A stretch of 9,896 nt of DNA from Bacteroidales bacterium (GTDB lineage: Bacteria; Bacteroidota; Bacteroidia; Bacteroidales; UBA932): NCBI GenBank assembly GCA_024689525.1, contig JAILDI010000168.1:1-9896 (forward strand). Direction: 5' to 3'. The stretch's first letter is position 1. Every line of letters begins with the position of its first letter. Of the stretch, positions 6,636 through 9,896 are shown one piece after another. Under the pieces are notes generated by a model. That model was not told the origin of the DNA. It searched no databases and worked only from the letters and a program-made list of their open reading frames with translations. Both the position numbers and the translations under genes were made by a program.

Positions 6636-8064
6636 GGAGAAAGCATATTATCTGTCGATATTCGGCGTGGACGAGGCCCTGCTGGCGATGCTGGTGAGGG
6701 AGGCCCTTTCGCGCGGGGGCAACTACGGAGACCTGTTCTTCGAGAATACGGCCTACGGCAATCTGGTCCTTCGGGACGGGGCCGTGACAACCGGAGGCTC
6801 TCACGTGGACTTCGGTGTAGGAATCCGCGTCCTGGACGGAGAAAAAACCGGCTACGCGTATTCGGAGAGCACATCCAAGGCCGATATGTTGGCCTGCGCG
6901 CGGGCCGCATCGGCAATTGCCTGCGGCACGGTCTCCGAGGTGGACCGGCCCACCCGCGCCGCATTCCGCGGCGAGCCCAATCCCGCCGCCGACCGTTATC
7001 CCGTAAAGGAGGAATGGAGCGCCAGGAGCATGGACTCCTTCCTGCCTTTTCTCCGTGAAGTGGACGCGGAAATCCGCCGCCGGGATACGCGCGTGGAGAA
7101 ACTGACTGCGGTGCTTAGCTTCCAGGAGACCGACGTTCTGATGTACAATTCCCTTGGCGAGCTAAAATGGGAAACCAGGCCGATGGGCAATGTGAACGTG
7201 TCGGTCGTATTCCGCCAGGGCTCACGCGTGGAAAACAACTCCGTTTCCCGCAGCTGGCGCATCGGAGCCGAAATGCTCGGCCCAAACCTGATTAAGGATA
7301 TTGCCGATGCCGCAGTCAAGAACCTTGATGCCCGCTTCCAGGCAGGCCGTCCCAAGGGCGGCAGGATGAGCGTGGTAATGTCCGCGGGTGCATCGGGAAT
7401 CCTGCTTCACGAAGCTATGGGCCACGCATTTGAGGCCGATTTCAACCGCAAGGGAATATCAATCTTTGCCGATAAGATGGGGCAGACAATCTGCTCCGAA
7501 GACATAACCATCGTGGATGACGGCACTTTGCCCGGCAACCGCGGCGCCCTGAACTTCGACGACGAGGGCGTTCCCGGCCAACGCACCGTGATGGTGGACA
7601 GGGGAGTGCTGAGCTCCTATTTGCACGACCGCATCAGCGCCGCCCATTATGGCGTGGCTCCTACCGGCAACGGCCGCCGCGAATCCTTCCGCTACGCTCC
7701 CATTCCCAGGATGAGGGCTACATATATGGAAAGCGGCACGGCGAATCCCGCAGATCTTGTAGCCGAAGTCAGGCACGGCATCTTCGTGGACGAATTCGCA
7801 AACGGCCAGGTAAAGATAGGGGAGGGCGACTTCACATTCTACGTGAAAGCCGGCTACCTCATCGAGGACGGCCGCCTCACGATGCCCGTGAAGGACATTA
7901 ATATAATAGGAAACGGCCCCGAAGCCCTCCGCGACATCGTTGCCGTGGGCAGCGACCTTGCCATCGACCCCCTCACCTGGGTGTGCGGCAAAGAACAGTC
8001 GGTCCCCGTTTCCTGCGGCATCCCCACGGTGCTGGTGAAAAGTTTGACTGTAGGAGGAGAATGA
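6628..8064 (+). CDS. tldD: TldD, metallopeptidase subunit of TldD/TldE
   Basis: Catalytic subunit of the cytosolic TldD/TldE heterodimeric zinc peptidase, which in E. coli trims the microcin B17 leader and degrades the antitoxin CcdA, accepting unfolded peptides. The 478 residues match the usual ~480. HEAMGH (residues 261-266) is the HExxxH motif with His261, Glu262 and His266, followed by FEADFNRKG. Cys453 in the C-terminal CGK segment matches the third zinc ligand of the family. The closing PTVLVKSLTVGGE is the typical end. The C-terminal motif reads CGKEQSVPV, one residue shorter than the CGKEGQxVPV I recall from E. coli. I chose ATG 6628 because it gives the expected N-terminus and overlaps the kinase stop (ATGATTAA, 6628-6635); an in-frame TTG at 6571 lies inside the kinase and is unlikely. 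There is no Shine-Dalgarno, so translation is probably coupled. Confidence 0.96.
   Translation: MIKEKAYYLSIFGVDEALLAMLVREALSRGGNYGDLFFENTAYGNLVLRDGAVTTGGSHVDFGVGIRVLDGEKTGYAYSESTSKADMLACARAASAIACGTVSEVDRPTRAAFRGEPNPAADRYPVKEEWSARSMDSFLPFLREVDAEIRRRDTRVEKLTAVLSFQETDVLMYNSLGELKWETRPMGNVNVSVVFRQGSRVENNSVSRSWRIGAEMLGPNLIKDIADAAVKNLDARFQAGRPKGGRMSVVMSAGASGILLHEAMGHAFEADFNRKGISIFADKMGQTICSEDITIVDDGTLPGNRGALNFDDEGVPGQRTVMVDRGVLSSYLHDRISAAHYGVAPTGNGRRESFRYAPIPRMRATYMESGTANPADLVAEVRHGIFVDEFANGQVKIGEGDFTFYVKAGYLIEDGRLTMPVKDINIIGNGPEALRDIVAVGSDLAIDPLTWVCGKEQSVPVSCGIPTVLVKSLTVGGE
8052..8057 (+). promoter_or_regulatory. Canonical Shine-Dalgarno for tldE
   Basis: AGGAGG lies inside the last tldD codons (Val-Gly-Gly-Glu) and 8 bases before the tldE ATG at 8066. 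It is the only strong Shine-Dalgarno seen upstream of a gene here, and it supports that start. It may be a by-product of the conserved VGG(E/T) ending of TldD rather than a selected site. Confidence 0.6.
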
Positions 8065-8065
8065 T

Positions 8066-9415
8066 ATGGACAATCTTTTGAGCCATAAGGAAATAGCCCT
8101 GGCAAAGGAATGCCTGGAATTCGCCCTCCGCAGCGGTGCCGGCGGTGTTCGCATAACGCTGAACAAGACGCTCACGGATTTGGTGGGGATACTGAACGGG
8201 GAGGTGGATAAGGTGTCGCATTCGCTGGACAGGAGCCTGCAGATTGCGCTGTTTGTGGACGGACGGTATGGGACGTTCTCATCGAACCGTCTGGATAGGG
8301 AGCAGCTGGAGGAGTTCATACTCAAGGCCATCGGAACGGTTCGGATGCTGGAGGAAGATAGGTTCCGCAAGCTTCCGGAGGCGGGCAGGAAGGTTCAGGA
8401 TGCTCTTACGGGTATGGAGCCCGGGCTGTACGATCCGGCCTGCACCGGGGTGGATGAGGCTTTCCGCCGGGATATGGCCTTGAAGCTTTCGCTGTGGAAG
8501 GAAAAGGATGCTCTGGAGAAGGGCTTCACAATCCTGGGCGAGGAAGCGGAGTATTCCGATACGGTTTCCGATATGTTGGTCCTCGATTCCGAGGGCCTGT
8601 TTGCGCGCCACAGCGAGACATCTTTTGAAATCGTTACCGAATATACGATTGCCGCTCCGGACGGCAGACTGTTCTCCGGATACTGGTGGGATGCGTCGTG
8701 GCGGCTGGCCGATATCGACCCGCAGTCCTGCCCCCGCAAGGCTCTGGAGCGCACCGTGGAGCAGATGAACCCGGTTGGCGTCCCCGGCGGCAAATACAAT
8801 GTGGTCGTGGACAGCGAATGCTCTTCCAGGCTGCTGAGCCCGGTATTATCGGCCCTCGGAGGCTTCGCTGTTCAGCAGAAGAATTCTTTCCTGGCCGATA
8901 ATCTGGGGCAGAAGGTGTTTCCGGAGCATATGACTCTTGTCGACCTTCCCCGGGAGGCCGGGCGGCTGGGAGCGCGTCTTTTCGACAGCGAAGGCGTGGC
9001 TACCCGCGAGATGCCCGTCATCGACCACGGAGTTGTGAAGACCTTCTTCCTTAATACTTATATAGCCGGAAAGATGGGTATGGAGCCCACGGTGGAGGAT
9101 TCCACAAGAGTTCGATTGATGCCAGTGGGGGATTGCAAGACGCTTCCGGAGCTGCTCGCAGCCCTTGGCGAAGGGATCCTTATTACCGGCTTTAACGGCG
9201 GAAACTCCAATTCCGCCACGGGGGACTTCTCGTATGGCGTGGAGGGGTTCCTTTTCCGCGACGGTCGTATTGTGCACCCGGTCCGGGAGCTCCTGATGAC
9301 CGGCAACTTCGTTTCGCTGTGGAATTCGCTCACCCTCGTGGCCGATGACGCCCGTTCCTGTATGGAGAAACAGATTCCGTCCCTGGCTTTCGCTTCAGTC
9401 GATATTAGCGCATGA
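8066..9415 (+). CDS. tldE: TldE (PmbA), partner subunit of TldD
   Basis: Non-catalytic partner of TldD; the E. coli pair forms a heterodimer enclosing the active site, and TldE helps shape substrate access. The 449 residues match E. coli PmbA (about 450). The family fold is recognisable from SGAGGVRITLNKT near the N-terminus, the DSECSSRLLSPVLSALGG region (where TldD carries its metal motif, with no HExxxH here, as expected), FFLNTYIAGKMGME, and the C-terminal GFNGGNSNSATGDFSYGVEGFLFRDG block typical of PmbA. The ATG at 8066 lies one base after the tldD stop and has a good Shine-Dalgarno. Its stop overlaps the next start as ATGA (9412-9415). The adjacent pair here is expected to form one complex; in E. 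coli the two genes are unlinked. Confidence 0.95.
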   Translation: MDNLLSHKEIALAKECLEFALRSGAGGVRITLNKTLTDLVGILNGEVDKVSHSLDRSLQIALFVDGRYGTFSSNRLDREQLEEFILKAIGTVRMLEEDRFRKLPEAGRKVQDALTGMEPGLYDPACTGVDEAFRRDMALKLSLWKEKDALEKGFTILGEEAEYSDTVSDMLVLDSEGLFARHSETSFEIVTEYTIAAPDGRLFSGYWWDASWRLADIDPQSCPRKALERTVEQMNPVGVPGGKYNVVVDSECSSRLLSPVLSALGGFAVQQKNSFLADNLGQKVFPEHMTLVDLPREAGRLGARLFDSEGVATREMPVIDHGVVKTFFLNTYIAGKMGMEPTVEDSTRVRLMPVGDCKTLPELLAALGEGILITGFNGGNSNSATGDFSYGVEGFLFRDGRIVHPVRELLMTGNFVSLWNSLTLVADDARSCMEKQIPSLAFASVDISA

Positions 9416-9896
9416 AAACTGCCGTAGTCATATTGAACTGGAACACGCGGGACTATCTCTCGCGATTCATCTCCGTCCTTCTGGATTCCCTGGAGGGCCT
9501 GGATGCCCGGCTGTGGGTGGCCGATAACGCCTCGACCGACGGCTCAGCGGAGCTGGTCGCTTCGGATTTCCCTTCCGTGGGCCTGATCCGGCTGGAGGAG
9601 AATTATGGCTTCACCGGCGGCTATAACAGGGCCCTGGCGCAGATTGAGGCCGATTATTACGTGCTCATAAACTCCGACGTGGAGGTGCCTCGCGGTTGGC
9701 TGAAGCCGCTTGTGGAGTGGATGGATACACATACTATGTGTGGTGCCTGCGGGCCCAAACTGCTGTCCTACGACGACCGTTCCAGTTTCGAGTATGCCGG
9801 TGCTGCAGGCGGGCTTCTGGACCGTTACGGATTCCCTTTCTGCCGCGGGCGTGTGTTCAAGAGAATCGAAAAGGATTACGGGCAGTACGATGAGCC
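9412..9896 (+). CDS. Family 2 glycosyltransferase (partial, C-terminus off right edge)
   Basis: N-terminal 161 residues of a GT-A fold, WbbL/rhamnosyltransferase-like (COG1216-type) glycosyltransferase, expected to add a sugar from an NDP-sugar during cell-surface polysaccharide synthesis on the cytoplasmic side of the membrane. Visible motifs: VVILNWN (residues 5-11), VADNASTDGS (36-45, with Asp38 in the nucleotide-binding strand), ENYGFTGGYNRAL (63-75), and LINSDVEV (85-92) with Asp89 as the metal-binding DxD-like position. GPKLLSYDD and the AGAAGGLLDRYG segment are also typical of this subgroup. The ATG overlaps the tldE stop by four bases (ATGA), which fixes the start and indicates translational coupling. 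The frame is open to the window end. Donor and acceptor sugars cannot be inferred. Confidence 0.93.
   Translation, partial: MKTAVVILNWNTRDYLSRFISVLLDSLEGLDARLWVADNASTDGSAELVASDFPSVGLIRLEENYGFTGGYNRALAQIEADYYVLINSDVEVPRGWLKPLVEWMDTHTMCGACGPKLLSYDDRSSFEYAGAAGGLLDRYGFPFCRGRVFKRIEKDYGQYDE

Noticed and set aside
7459..8370. Long open frame (303 codons) on the minus strand across the tldD-tldE junction
   Set aside because: It is antisense to two well-supported genes with clear motifs. Its product is low-complexity and resembles no family; high GC with biased codons commonly opens such frames.

Overview
The window looks like chromosomal DNA from a GC-rich member of the Bacteroidota, most likely Bacteroidales. 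I infer this from the gene families present: a Bacteroides-type class II aldolase, a PepD dipeptidase, a DUF4831-like exported protein and a 'GERFGYY' POT transporter. The near absence of Shine-Dalgarno sequences, AT-rich leaders and two TAnnTTTG promoter boxes (the Bacteroidota -7 element) point the same way. The genus cannot be named from sequence reading alone. Coding density is very high: apart from one 73-base divergent spacer (4198-4270), no gap between genes exceeds 16 bases, so no gene-free stretch over 300 bases exists. I see no RNA genes, insertion sequences, CRISPR arrays, clear terminators or attachment sites.

Left arm, minus strand, read from 4197 down to 1: a lipid A-type (LpxL/HtrB-like) acyltransferase, an exported DUF4831-like protein, the M20-family aminoacyl-histidine dipeptidase PepD, and class II fructose-bisphosphate aldolase, which runs off the left edge. 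Gaps are 1, 16 and 13 bases, so co-transcription is likely.

Right arm, plus strand, from 4271 to the right edge: a POT-family peptide transporter, a zeta-toxin-like P-loop kinase with a TTG start, TldD, TldE (PmbA), and a GT2 glycosyltransferase cut by the right edge. Junctions are a 1-base gap, an 8-base overlap, a 1-base gap and a 4-base ATGA overlap, so this is very probably one operon with translational coupling.

The two arms diverge from a short spacer holding a perfect 9-base inverted repeat. Its arms are themselves TATATTTG promoter boxes, one facing each way. Functionally the cluster combines small-peptide uptake (POT), dipeptide hydrolysis (PepD) and TldD/TldE peptidase activity with cell-envelope genes (acyltransferase, glycosyltransferase, exported protein) and one glycolytic enzyme. 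The most notable points are the zeta-like kinase, without an antitoxin, wedged between the peptide importer and TldD/TldE; substitutions at two normally acidic proton-relay positions in the transporter; and the symmetric divergent promoter. I found no clearly unprecedented system.
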